DNA from: Microplitis mediator
Lineage: Eukaryota; Arthropoda; Insecta; Hymenoptera; Braconidae
Assembly: GCF_029852145.1 (NCBI RefSeq)
Contig: NC_079974.1
Span: 3,165,001-3,229,000 of the forward strand
Direction: 5' to 3'
DNA: 64,000 nt
A program made the translations under genes and the position numbers. Each line of letters begins with the position of its first letter. Position 1 is the first letter of the stretch. Under the pieces are notes generated by a model. It searched no databases. It was not told where the DNA came from and worked only from the letters and a program-made list of their open reading frames with translations. Below are positions 42,738 through 53,968 of this stretch, in pieces.

Positions 42738-43841
42738 ATGGCTCAAAAGTGGTATTTCAACAAAGAAGAGTTGAAGAACTCTCCTAGTTCCAAGGATGGC
42801 ATCAGCGCGGAGAAGGAGCTAGATCACAAACAACAAGCCGCTTACCTTATAACTGATTTGGGCAAGCGGCTAAAGTTGTCAGAAGTCTGTGTGCACACTG
42901 CTATTGTGTACATGCACAGATTCTTTATTCACCATTCATTAGCCAAGTTTCGACGGTATGAAATTGCCACGGCAGCGATTTTTCTGGCGGCAAAGGTGGA
43001 AGAAGAGCCACAAAAATCGCAGGCGGTCATCAGCGCTCTTCATGTCTGCCTCAACAAATACGAAGTTCACCAACTGGACACTACTTTTGCCGAGAACCAG
43101 GAGAAGGTCAAGGCACTAACTTCAAATGAGCAACTTCTTCTGGGAACACTTGGATTCAAGATGGGGGTTAGTCACCCTCATCATTACATCAAGAAATTCT
43201 GTGGGGAAATAAAAGCTTGCAAGGAATTATGCAAGATTTTCCTGCAGATGGCTAATTACACTTTACAGATGACGTCAATGTGCGTGAAATATAAACCGGC
43301 AGTTGTGGCGTCATTCTGTATTTATTTCACCATCCAATCATCGCAGTGGAAGATTCCCCAAGTCATAGACGGGAATCTTTGGTTTTGGCTCCTCGACACC
43401 AAAGTGACCTTCGATTTACTGATTAAGATGGACAGGGAGTTCAAAGCGGTTTTAGATAAAATGTCACCCAGGATAAAAAACCGGGTGATGGGATTATTTA
43501 AAAATCCATCGGTCAAAGTGACTGCAGTGAATCGGATAGCGACGACCCCCAGTTCATCGGATCCAGAAATTGTTTCCGGTAACCCTGAAGTCGAGAAGCC
43601 AAGGACTCGACGAAAAATCAGCTATCACGAGTATCGTGATAGACTGATGAAGAAAAAATCTGAATCAGATGGATCATCGACTTCTTCACCTCCTGATGTA
43701 GAAGTTCAGGATAATTCCATTGGAAGTACCTGCCAGCTTGTACCCTCAACTGAAGTGGATCTGGACCACAGCTGTAAGCGTCAAAATAATTACGACATAG
43801 GCAGTATTTTGTGTTCTGCTAAGAGACGTAAGCTTTTGTAG
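42738..43841 (+). CDS. Cyclin T-like protein, intronless, right copy
   Basis: 367 residues, the mirror of 28478-29581, with an intact frame. Both cyclin boxes are complete, including the KVEEEP loop and the CVKYKPAVVA helix of the second box. Four residues differ from the left copy: one just before helix AAIFLAAKVEE (a two-base change, His to Arg) and three in the tail. By eye, five of about seven base differences change amino acids, unlike what strong constraint would give. The gene sits in a segment bordered by foldback elements C and D, so its copy number may be set by transposon activity. It could compete with the normal cyclin T for CDK9; untested. Start context AAAAATGG. Confidence 0.88.
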   Translation: MAQKWYFNKEELKNSPSSKDGISAEKELDHKQQAAYLITDLGKRLKLSEVCVHTAIVYMHRFFIHHSLAKFRRYEIATAAIFLAAKVEEEPQKSQAVISALHVCLNKYEVHQLDTTFAENQEKVKALTSNEQLLLGTLGFKMGVSHPHHYIKKFCGEIKACKELCKIFLQMANYTLQMTSMCVKYKPAVVASFCIYFTIQSSQWKIPQVIDGNLWFWLLDTKVTFDLLIKMDREFKAVLDKMSPRIKNRVMGLFKNPSVKVTAVNRIATTPSSSDPEIVSGNPEVEKPRTRRKISYHEYRDRLMKKKSESDGSSTSSPPDVEVQDNSIGSTCQLVPSTEVDLDHSCKRQNNYDIGSILCSAKRRKLL

Positions 43842-45057
43842 TTTCAATAATTTTTTGTACATAATTATTTATCATCCAGTTATTTTTTATTGTAAAATAT
43901 TATTGTAGGTTTTATTATTTTCATAAATTAAATATTAAGTATTTCATGTAAGTAGTAAAATAGTAAATTATATTTTAAAAATTTACTTTTTATTTAATAA
44001 GTTTAATATATTTTTTGTAAATAATTAAATAATAATGTAATTAAAATTAATGATAATGCACCATAGACTTAATCATGTCTTTTGAAAAATAAAATATTAA
44101 TAAAACGAAATCCTCTTTTTGTTTTGATTTTAATATAATTAATTATTTTATATAAGTAATTTTATTTTAAGAGTAATAATTAATTTTTATGACAGTAAAG
44201 TTAGCGAACATCTGACAATTTTTGAAACTTTGAAATAATAAATTGAAATGTTTACAAAATGAAAAAAAAAAAATTCATATTTAGACAATTCGAAATTTAG
44301 TAGATGCATTTTTTAAAAATTTTATTACTTTACTTATTTAATTTTTTTAGATGTAATTAAAAAATTGTCGGATGTCTACTGCACTTACACTTAGTTAATT
44401 TTTCCAAATTAAATTTTTATAAAATTTTTTAATGAATGCAGAATAAAAATCAAAAATTTAATTCAAAATATCACTTTCTATTTTTAAAAAATACAAATTA
44501 TCTTTGAATAAAAAATTTAAAAAAAAAATATGATCCTGAAGTTAGCAGACAGTTAAAAATTTTCAAATGTATTTTTCAAGAATTTAATTAAAAAAAAAAA
44601 AATTGCTCATATATAAAATTAAAGAAACTATAGGTGCAATTTTTTAAAATGTCATGTTTAAAAAAAAAATTCAAAAATTAGACGTCGGCTACTTTCAGTG
44701 TCATAAATAGGGCCAAGATTTTTGCTTTAATTTAAAATCAAGCAATAATAAATACTGGTGTCAAATTTTTGACATTACGGAAAAAATATTGGTTGTCGAA
44801 AAAAATTTTTTAAGCAAAAGTCCTAGGAAATTTAATTAAAAAAAAAAAATGTCTCTTATTATTTTTTCTTAGGACTAAAAAGAAAGCCGTAATTTTAAAA
44901 TTAAGATTTTCATAATTCTTAAAAATTTAAATTATTAAAATAAATGAATAGAAACTTTATTGACATAAAATTCTTGAATTTTTGAGGTCGGGAAGAGAAA
45001 AATCGGTTTATTAGTGGAAGCAGACAGAAAATATCGAAATATTCTTTGAAAATTATG
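43842..45057 (+). other. 3' flank of cyclin T (right copy)
   Basis: AT-rich. A candidate polyadenylation signal AATAAA lies at 44088-44093, about 250 nt after the stop; no histone-type hairpin is present, unlike the MATH and bromodomain genes. Two MITEs with GTTAGCAGACA-type ends lie at about 44185-44395 and 44530-44710. Confidence 0.55.
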
Positions 45058-45690
45058 AATTTTTAACTTCCCGCTAAGAAAATTGTAAATTTTCAAAAAT
45101 TCGGGAAGTTATTGGTTTCGGTCCGATTTACGAAAATCGAATTTCCATCAGATGTCGACGTTTTGAGGTCCTAGGAAGCTATTCTGACTAATTTCAAGAT
45201 CATATCCGAGTGTATATGTACTTACGTACGTACGTACGTAAGTAAATACCTGTATCTTTTGAACGGATGAACCGCTTTTGAACTTTAAGGTGTCATTCGA
45301 CGCGGATTGTCAATATCTTGAAGCCGTGAGAAAATTGAGCTTGATCGGTAGGGCTCGTTCAGAGATATTCCAAAAATAAAATTTTTGCAAAAATTTTTTT
45401 TTTTGATAACTTTTAATGTGCTCGATGGATTGATTCCAAAATGAACTGGGCTCTAGAGCTTTATAAGCCGCGTCGAATGCCACCTCAACCGTCTCAATCG
45501 GTTTATTCGTTCGAGAGATATCGTTGGAGAAAAAATGGTTAAAAACGTTTTTTTTCGAAAACAACAGCATACAAACGTATTTTCGAGCTCGAAAATGTAT
45601 TCACAATAATGTTTTCGAGGTTTTTGAGCTCTAAAACAGCAGGAAGTTTAGGGGCTGGCCCGCAGGGTCAACTGACAGACCGATTTTTTT
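45058..45690. repeat. Dispersed GGGAAGTT/GGCTGGCCC repeat
   Basis: From TTTTTAACTTCCCGCTAAG to AGGGGCTGGCCCGCAGGG, with a short (ACGT)n tract near 45224-45242. Mirror of the copy at 26490-27255. Confidence 0.75.
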
Positions 45691-47398
45691 TTCATTTGTT
45701 GCTTTCATTTTATACTCAATACTCTAATTCAGTATAATAAATTGCGATGTAGCCAGTAGAAATTTTTAAAATAAATTTAAATATGTTGCTTTGTCAAAAT
45801 TACAAATTTTATAATGCCGTCGTGCTATACAATACGTATAGTAATTTTTCTATAAAATATTACGTGAAAAATACCGTAAAATTCTCTAAGTGTAGATTGA
45901 AAAATTAAAATTATTTTATTTTATTATTTCTGTAAGTAAATTAATTACACTTGGGTACCCAAGATGTCAAAGAAAATCATCGAGTGTCAAAATGTTTATC
46001 ACCGAAAAATTCCATATAATTTTTATAGGCCACCGAAAATTATACAAAATTTTTCTCGTGACTTTGATTACATTGTCATTGGATCGCAGATACCGACGCA
46101 ATTACTATTGTTATTATTTTGTATCGGTAACTGCGAGCCACTCACAGGTGAGAAAATTTCCCCTCTTTTTAAAAAAAAATTCAATTGGCTCGCGGATACC
46201 GACGCAGTTATTTTTCTGATTATTTTGCATCGGTAACTGCGAGCCACTCACAGATGAGAAAATTTTTCCTCCACTGCTAAATAAGTTCTCATTGGGTCGC
46301 CAATACCGATGCGACTATTATTGTTGTTATTTTTTTCAGAACTAACTTCTAACATAAAGGGATTTTTTTTAACAAAATTTTTCAGCCAAAATGAAACACA
46401 AACACTAAATAAACATATAAAAACACAAAATTAAAACATATCAATAAACTTTGTAAAGTTTGCGAGCAAACGGGTACAAAATAATATAACTTAAGAAACA
46501 CAAACTATGTAACAACAAACATGTAATAACTAAAATGATAACCAAAGAGAATTTTAAAAGTAAAGTAACTTTTAACAAAATTTCATGTATCTCTATCACT
46601 ATTTTTTCTGATTAACCGCAACTCAAATTTTACCACCAATCTTCCCACACGGAAAAATTATATATGCGGCATATATTCAGTTTGCCCGAATATATACGGA
46701 TATATAATTTTTCCGTGTGGGTTTCCCGACGGAGATTCGGGAGATCCGAACCCTGGTCCATCTTGACCATACCCGGTAAACTGGCTGCATACACCCCCAA
46801 TCTTCAAGTCTTTTTAAGTAAAAAATGAACTTAAAAAATTGTCCGTGTAAAAAAGTTGCGGTATTCCACAGGTGATCTGCTGAATATCATGTGGAAGTAA
46901 TATTTTGACACAAATATATGAATTCCAGATGAATTCCTGATGAATACACAAAGATAGTATAGAAATATAGTTTTAGTGATAGATTGTATGAAAAATTCTA
47001 TTGCAAAAAAAAATTTTTTTTACGGGGAATTTGGGAGTTTTTTTAGCGAAGTGATCTCGGAGTGACGTGGATTTTATGTCATTTCCAACTCACTCCTGTC
47101 CGGAGTTTCAACATTTCAATGAATTTGTATTAAACTGTTAAACACTTCGCGAATTTTTTTTTTTGTGTATTGACCTAAAAGAGCTTTAATTGGTAAATTT
47201 TTCAAATTCATTTTAGTTTAGAAAAAAAAAAAAATTTTCTGTATAAAATTTTTTTTCAGGCTGTCCATTATGCCCCAGATATCGCCGATCAGCTTAAAAT
47301 ATTAAAAATAACATGATTTGACCGAAAATAGAAAAAAAAAAATTTACTAAATTTTTGAGGGGGGCCTTCATGCCCCAGGTTCCCCTATTACTTCGTTA
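45691..47398. other. Non-coding flank with tandem CGGTATC units and hairpin MITE
   Basis: Mirror of 24767-26490. Three units of about 110 bp with ATACCGACGC and GCGAGCCACTCACAG occur at about 46083-46330. A hairpin MITE lies at about 46643-46723. The small open frames here (45964-46236, 45992-46219) overlap these units and have no independent support. Confidence 0.55.
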
Positions 47399-48589
47399 TA
47401 GTCCATCGGCTGAAGAGGAGGTCCCGTAAACATTTTGTTGGCACCGGGCAAATCCAACTGTTTATAAAGTATTTTGGGCCAAGGATCACGAAAATCGGGT
47501 CCATTTTGTTCAAATGTGGTGCAAACAATTGTTTATAACAATTTAATTGTTTAAATCAAAATAACTCCCGAACGGCTGGTTTGTTGGGGCAGTGTAGAAG
47601 AAAAAAAATGTTCAGAATAAAAAAATACACAAAAAAGGTGTCATGTGTTTTTTTTGCATCTCAAATATTTCGCGAGATATAATAAAAAAACGAGCCGGCG
47701 CTCGGACCTCTCCCTCGCGCACTAGCGACTGCCTATGCGCGAGCTCTCTCTCCGCCAAATCGCGTCAGATGCTGGATAGGCCGGAATTTTTCTAAGTTTT
47801 TTACATTAAAAATCATAGAACAATAAAAAAAAAATCGATTAATTGTCTATATTACCAATCGGCAGCATTTTTTCTGAAACGAGATTTCGTCGTATCGTCA
47901 AAAGACGTTTTTTTTTTTGTTCACAAATGTTATAAACAAATGGATTTTTTCAAAGTCCGAAATGGGTTCAAAAAATCGAAAAAATGTCGATACTACCAAA
48001 AAAAGTTTATTAACGATACAACAGAAATTCGTTTCAGAAAAAATGCATTTGTTTATAACATTTGTGAACAAAAAAAAAAACGTCTTTTGACGATACGACG
48101 AAAATTCGTTTCAGAAAAAAATGCTGTCGATTGGTAATATCGACAATTTATCGTTTTTTTTTTTATTTTTCTATGATTTTTAATGTAAAAAACTTAGAAA
48201 AATTCCGGCCTATCCAGCATCTGACGCGATTTGGCGGAGAGAGAGCTCGCGCATAGGCAGTCGCTAGTGCGCGAGGGAGAGGTCCGAGCGCCGGCTCGTT
48301 TTTTTATTATATCTCGCGAAATATTTGAGATGCAAAAAAAACACATGATACCTCTTTTGTGTATTCTTTTATTCTAAACATTTTTTTTCCTCTACACTGC
48401 CCCAACAAACTAGCCGTTCGGGAGTTATTTTGATTTAAACAATTAAATTGTTATAAACAATTGTTTGAACCACTTTTGAACAAAATGGACCCAATGATCG
48501 TGATCCTTGGCCCAAATACATAAGAAACAGTTGGATTTATCCGGTGCCAACAAAATGTTTACGGGACCTCCTCTTCAGCCGATGGACTA
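47399..48589. mobile_element. Foldback element copy D
   Basis: Twin of copy A, including the extra internal segment of about 60 bp. Ends TAGTCCATCGGCTGAAGAGG and the inverse. Outer border of the right segment. Confidence 0.92.
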
Positions 48590-49560
48590 TTATTTTGGAC
48601 TCGTTCACTCGCATTAAGATATCTCTACGCTTGTTTGATTACAAAAAATCGGTTAAATTGTGTACAAGTGTCCCAAAAAAAAAAAACGAACGTTTTTTTT
48701 TTTCTAACGTCTGATGGGCTCAAAATTACTTGATATTATAAACAAAATTTTCACCAAATTTCAGCCAGATATCTTTAAAATTGAGCTATCACAGAGAGGA
48801 GTCATCCTTCCCATTTGAGATACCCGCGAAAATTTTTAATTTTAGTTTTTCGTTATTGAGACTATGAAAAAAATTTTTTTAAATTCTGCCTAGTATAATT
48901 TCGTATAGGGAATTAAATTCTCTACAAAAAATAATATAATAATATATTTTTAGTCGTTTCATATTCTTTTAAAATTGATCTTATAAGTCATTTATTTTTG
49001 CATTGGTATATCCCAGTGAGTTCCCAATTAGGTCCCACTCAGAAAAAACTGATGTCGGGTAACTAATTATGGCATTGGGATATCCCAACAAGATCCCGAT
49101 CGGGTTCCGACTGGGGTAGAGCTTCCGTCCATGCTACAGCGATTTTCAATCGGGACTCAATATATGTATTGGGACAATTTCTAGTCAGGAGTATCTGATT
49201 TTGTTATTTTTTCAAGCTCTAGAAAAAAATACATTTGATTGAATTTGCTAATAACATACTGATAAGTTAACAAACAATAAAATTGTTTATGAAAAAAAAC
49301 TTTTTTCTGTTAACCTATGAAGAAGTGCCAATTTTGTTTTTTATGGAAAAAATAATTTATTAATCAATTGTTTATAAATCAAAATATTGAAAAAACGATT
49401 ATAAGCAATGAAAAAATTTTTTTAAGAAACAATGACACTTGAGAATCGATGCTATTGAAATTATAGTCCACAATTACGATGTTAACATATTAAATATTAG
49501 TGGAATTTTCTTTCTGTGTATTTCAAGCTGGAAAAAAATTAATGTAATTAACAATGAATA
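48590..49560. other. Unassigned sequence with GGGATATCCCA-type blocks
   Basis: A stretch at about 49008-49195 is richer in GC, with phrases such as TATCCCAGTGAGTTCCC and CGGGTTCCGACTGGGG; it may be a degraded element. The rest is AT-rich and non-coding. Confidence 0.35.
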
Positions 49561-49568
49561 ATCATAAT

Positions 49569-49619
<51 letters not shown>
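49569..49619. repeat. (AAT)n microsatellite
   Basis: An uninterrupted run of AAT/ATA triplets just downstream of the 49.7-50.2 kb minus-strand locus. Confidence 0.9.
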
Positions 49620-49621
<2 letters not shown>

Positions 49622-49683
49622 TGATGATATTAAAGTAAAATTAACTTTACTTGAATAGTTTCATACGTTTTAAAATATTTGGT

Positions 49684-49699
49684 GGCCCTGAAAAGGGCC
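49684..49699 (-). terminator. Histone-type 3' stem-loop of an unidentified locus
   Basis: GGCCCTTTTCAGGGCC on the minus strand, with CCAAAC before it and ACCAAATA after. The CCAAA leader is even closer to the histone consensus than in the MATH genes. Confidence 0.8.
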
Positions 49700-49770
49700 G
49701 TTTGGGTTTGAAGGCTAATAATCACTAAAATTTTAATGTTCTTATATGTTGGTCATTGAATTTTTTAGGA

Positions 49771-50210
49771 TCAATGCAGAAATGGGATTTTTTTTTCCTT
49801 TTTTTTTCGGGATGGTTCACAGGAATGGTTCAATAATCGTTTCTTCTTCGCTTTATGATGGCATCTCAATCTTGATTCTGGTGATTGCGACCGCCACATA
49901 AATTTCGTGCACTTTAATTTTTTTAAAAGATGACTGATGCAGTGGCGACGCCAAGAAATCCGATGTACAAACACTTTTCACAGGGGTTGAACTGGCACCG
50001 GTACAGGGGTGGCTGATCCAAAATATGGTTATCGGGAGATGGACCAGCAGGTGAATCTTTCTCCGGCTTCGTAGATCTGCTACCATTTATGATTTCTTCA
50101 ACGAGGCCTTTGATAGCTTCGTTGAACAACCAATCGTCCTCTAAAAAAATTCCTGCACTTATATAAAAAATATACATCATACTGTATATTAATAAATGTA
50201 CTGCTTTCAA
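49771..50210 (-). pseudogene. Unidentified small gene or decayed copy upstream of a histone-type hairpin
   Basis: Several overlapping minus-strand frames are open here. The longest (50210-49923, 95 codons) has a hydrophobic start, then an acidic LFNEAIKGLVEEIING segment, a Pro/Ser-rich stretch and a hydrophobic end. Another frame ends at 49771 with a Lys/Arg-rich tail (SRKKKEKKIPF), 72 nt before the hairpin. A frameshift or short intron could join the first to the second, giving a small protein with a basic C-terminus. I do not recognise it as a histone, MATH or bromodomain protein. The hairpin position and strand argue that a gene ended here. It may be a pseudogene. Confidence 0.35.
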
Positions 50211-50329
50211 TACAATATATTAACATATATATTGTTTATCAATTTTTTTCATGAGGAGTAGTCTCAATATTCTGACTCAGAAGAGTCAGAATTAGAGTTA
50301 CCCAAAGGGTATGTTTGTTAAGTTGACAT

Positions 50330-51300
50330 TTGAAGCAGATGCAGTTACAGGGGTAAAAAAAATTTTAGGAATTTTTTTTGACAATGATAAATCATCGCAG
50401 ATACAACAAAAAAAAAAATTTTGAAAAAAAAAAAATTTTTTTCAAAATTTTTTTTTTCAAAATTTTTTTCGATAATCGATCTTTTTGATCAAAGAAATGA
50501 AGATTATCGGAGAAAAAAAACCATTTTCAAATCGAAAAAATGAACAAAAACCGAGAAACTACCAATTATGGTGATTTTTGACAAAATCGATAAATTTAAA
50601 GCTTCGGGGCACTAAGAAAGAAAAATCGCAGCGATTTGAAATTTTCAGGGTTTTTTCAGGATACTTTGAGGTTGAAAAAAAGTCGAAGATATCCTTTGTT
50701 CATCCGTTATATCCAAAGTTATAGCAAGATTTCCGAATATTCTTAAATTTGTGAATTTTGACCTGTTTTTTACCATACAATATCGCTTAAAAAAAAATTT
50801 TTCTATCAAATGCCACTAATTTTGCCTTATAGAGAATGTTTTCCAGTTTTCAAAATCCTGCTTTCATTCTCTGTACGACCAATACATCCGGAGTTATTGA
50901 TTATCAAAGCCAAAATGGACTTTTTTGCTTTGATCAATGATAACTCGGCGCCAAATCGTCGTAGAGACTTTTTAAGGCCACCAAATTAAAGGGCATAAAA
51001 TTTCCGAGAAAAGTCAGATAGTCGGATTATTCAAAAAAATTTATTGTCGCCCATAGAGGTATTGAAAGACCAGGAAAAATTTTGAAAATTTTTTTTTCGT
51101 TGGTTTTCTTATGATTACTCCGGAACCGTCCATGATAAAAAAAATTGAGGTCCAGATCTGAAAACTAGAAACTTGAGGCTACAATTTGCTTTTTTTAGTT
51201 TTTTTATACGACCATTTTTCACCGAGTTACAGCATGTTGAAAATCACCTAAAAATTTCGGATTTTTTTTCTATTCCTTAATTTCTGTGACCAGTGTATAA
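50330..51300. mobile_element. Decayed MITE related to the TACACTAATG family
   Basis: The right end reads CCTTAATTTCTGTGACCAG then TGTATA. Inner lines such as GGTCGTATAAAAAAACT (reverse) and GATAACTCGGCGCCAAATCG resemble the arms of 33197-34985. The left end was not found. A poly(A)/poly(T) foldback lies at 50410-50470. Confidence 0.5.
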
Positions 51301-51479
51301 CAACATAAAATTTTACTAAGTTCTAAATTTTTATTAAGTTCATTTTTATTAAAAAAATGAAACATAATTTTTTTTAAGTCCCAATTATGAACGGATTTTG
51401 TCCTCAATAATAAAAGAAACTGGAATATTGTTTTTAAGTCGCAATTTTGAACGGATTCTGGCCTCATATAATCATATTC

Positions 51480-52020
51480 ACGTTAAGGGCAGAATGAGAC
51501 TTAACCAATTAGTTAAGCTGTTGAGGCTTGATTGAGACTTATCCGACAAAAACTGCCGAATGAGACCTGAATGAGTCCAAAATCCACTGTTGAGGCCAAA
51601 ATCCACAATTATTTTTTGACTCGGGGGGCCTGTCCAAGCCCGCTATGACCAGAGTCTCTTTATTTCCTGAGATGGAAGCAGTATTTGGCCCGAGAGAGGT
51701 AGGACTCGTAGTGGCTGTGGTTAGATACCACACGCAATGAGGATTTTTGATTATACCTCCGGTTAATGACCACCTTAGTCGTTTCGACTAAGAGTGTCGA
51801 CTGGGTAGAAGATGGGGATGCCCGCAGCGCGTGTATGTCCAAAAGGGTGAGGAAACGGCTTTCGGTCGGCGGAGGCGGACTTAGGTCCCGTTACATTAAT
51901 TAATCAGGCTCAACCCAGTCGCCTTATTGAAGAAGCTTACAATACTAAAAGAAGACATCGGGCCAACAAACTAAGGACAGGAGTCGCACGCAGAACATCA
52001 GGGCACGAACTTTGGTCAAG
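51480..52020. other. GC-richer unclassified block
   Basis: Base composition departs from the AT-rich surroundings, with blocks such as GGATGCCCGCAGCGCGTG and CGGTCGGCGGAGGCGG. The frames are short and unlike known proteins. It could be the 3' end of a retroelement or an exonic remnant; no family was recognised. Confidence 0.35.
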
Positions 52021-52683
52021 TCGTGTGACTTTTAAATATAAAAATTGACATCAACGCAATACACCTGCCATAAATAATAACAATAATCATAATAATACTA
52101 ACCATGATAAAAAATTTGAAATCTAATAAAAATTCAATTTTATTTAATTCAATTCTAATATAGTGAAATTTACTATGTTGGATAGTTATATAGTCGAGTT
52201 TACTAGTGCAGTTTTTATTTATTGGCATGGGCAAACAATAAAAATTATTAAATATGAATCAGAATTCAATTCTCAAGATAGTAAAAATCACACAATTTCA
52301 ATAGCGTTCTAAATTTACAATATGAATTTAGTAATTTTAAATCATATTTTTAAGTGAAATCCCTTGAATGTTTTCGCTGTATTCGCAAAAGGTAAATATT
52401 CACTAATTTTTACTAATTCGGTTTTCGACAACATGTTTTATGAATAAAATTTCTCAAAATATTTCGATTGCACAACTCGCCCCTATGGTCAACTACCCCC
52501 ACCCTACCCTACGTGTTGCTACACACTATTACTTTTGATGCAAGTGTGCGTTTTGTGCAACCTTCGTTAGGCACGAGTTGTGGCACCCCTCAAACATCGA
52601 CATTCAAATTAAAAGGGGGAAAAATTTATTTCTAACCTCGTCGATGATTGAGTTTAAAAAATCAACTTCGATTATTTGAATAA
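52021..52683. other. AT-rich spacer with a small inverted repeat
   Basis: GCACAACTCGCC near 52470 is inverted as GGCACGAGTTGTGG near 52570, suggesting a MITE of about 115 bp. Nothing else was seen. Confidence 0.4.
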
Positions 52684-53513
52684 CCCGACTAGAATTTTTC
52701 ATAAGGGCCTGAAGAGGTCCTTATCGGGTTAACCTTATTTCAAATAAGGTCCCGATCAGGGTATCCTGATGAGGATCCTGACATGGATGTAACGCTTAAG
52801 ACCCATGAGGTCCTTATCGAGATTGCCTTATCAGGACCTTACCAGGATATCCTCATCACGTCCTTATCAGGATTGCCTTATCAGGTCCTTACCAGGATAT
52901 CCTCATCAAATCCTTATCAGGATTACCTTATTAGTAATTATTTTTTAAAAAATATTTAATTGCAAAAAAAAAATAAGAGAATTTTAATTCGATCGAGAAC
53001 GTTGTCTATTGTATTGAGAGCATTAATTAGAGGGAGTAAACATATTTATTATTGATGAAAAAATCCCGATAACTGCTGGGCTCGGACCTGCGTCCTTTCG
53101 ATTCAAAGTCCTCGATGCTATCCACTGGGCTGACATACACAAGTGATCTTGAAAGTGTAAATATAATATTCATTATGATGTCAAAGAATAACTGATGAAG
53201 AGGTAAAAAATCTGTGCTACAATGATTGACGTGAATCTTATATAATATTCTTTTGTACTTTTTTTAATTTTTAGCCTGTAAATGAAATATTGAAAGGGAT
53301 GGGATAACTATTTTTTGAATAGGGATATCCTGACGAGGTCCTGATCAGGAACTTGTCAGGTTGACCCGATGACAAATAACTTTTTTTTGAATAGGGATAT
53401 CCTGATGAGGTCCTGACAAGGAACTTGTCAGGTATGCCCTAATAAGGCAAACCTTATATTAACCTGATGTCCTTATGGTACTTCAGGCAAATCAGGAAGA
53501 AATTCTAGTCGGG
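52684..53513. mobile_element. Element with CCCGACTAGAATTTTTC ends
   Basis: The right end GAAATTCTAGTCGGG is the inverse of the left. The interior has repeated lines such as CCTTATCAGGATTGCC and CCAGGATATCCTCATCA, and a SINE head inserted at about 53063-53140. No transposase. Confidence 0.8.
53063..53140 (-). repeat. tRNA-derived SINE head, second copy
   Basis: The minus strand shows CAGTGGATAGCATCGAGG (A-box region), GACTTTGAATCGAAAGG (anticodon arm with short stem) and B box AGGTCCGAGCCC, then CGGGATTTTTTCATC. Same tail as the 19.1 kb copy. Confidence 0.55.
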
Positions 53514-53968
53514 AACTACAACGGTAACACTAGATTACTGAAATGTTATCAGATTTCGAAAATATTCAAGTTTATCATTTGTGGTATTTTGTTTATTAAA
53601 TTTGGGAGATTAATAATAAAAAAAAATAGAATTAGTCATGACTTGTCAGCCACATGGAAGCCAGTGTATAAGAACTTTGAACATGTCAATTTTAAAAATT
53701 TTTTTCTAAGAAACTAGATAGTGAATTGTTTTGAAACTTGGAGAATACACCAATAAACTAGTCATTTATATATATACTAAGTTTCAAATCTTCAAATTGA
53801 AAATTTTTTTTTTGCATTAGATTTGCCCAATCTTTAATGATCTCATACTGAGAAAATTTAGGTTTTGTATTAGATATTAAGAATAAGATTTTAAGTATAA
53901 CAACTAATTTCATTTATTTTAATTTTCAATAGGATTTAAATCAATAATTACAATTATTATGACTAGTA
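53514..53968. other. Non-coding spacer
   Basis: AT-rich, no gene seen. Confidence 0.4.

Larger units (their letters stand above)
40698..48589. mobile_element. Right composite segment: foldback C, cyclin T, foldback D
   Basis: Inverted copy of 23578-31640, bounded by foldback elements on both sides. The flanking sequences 5' of C and 3' of D have no match at 31641 onwards or upstream of 23578. Confidence 0.85.

Noticed and set aside
49771..50210. A histone gene ending in the 49684 hairpin
   Set aside because: No frame shows H1, H2A, H2B, H3 or H4 core motifs.
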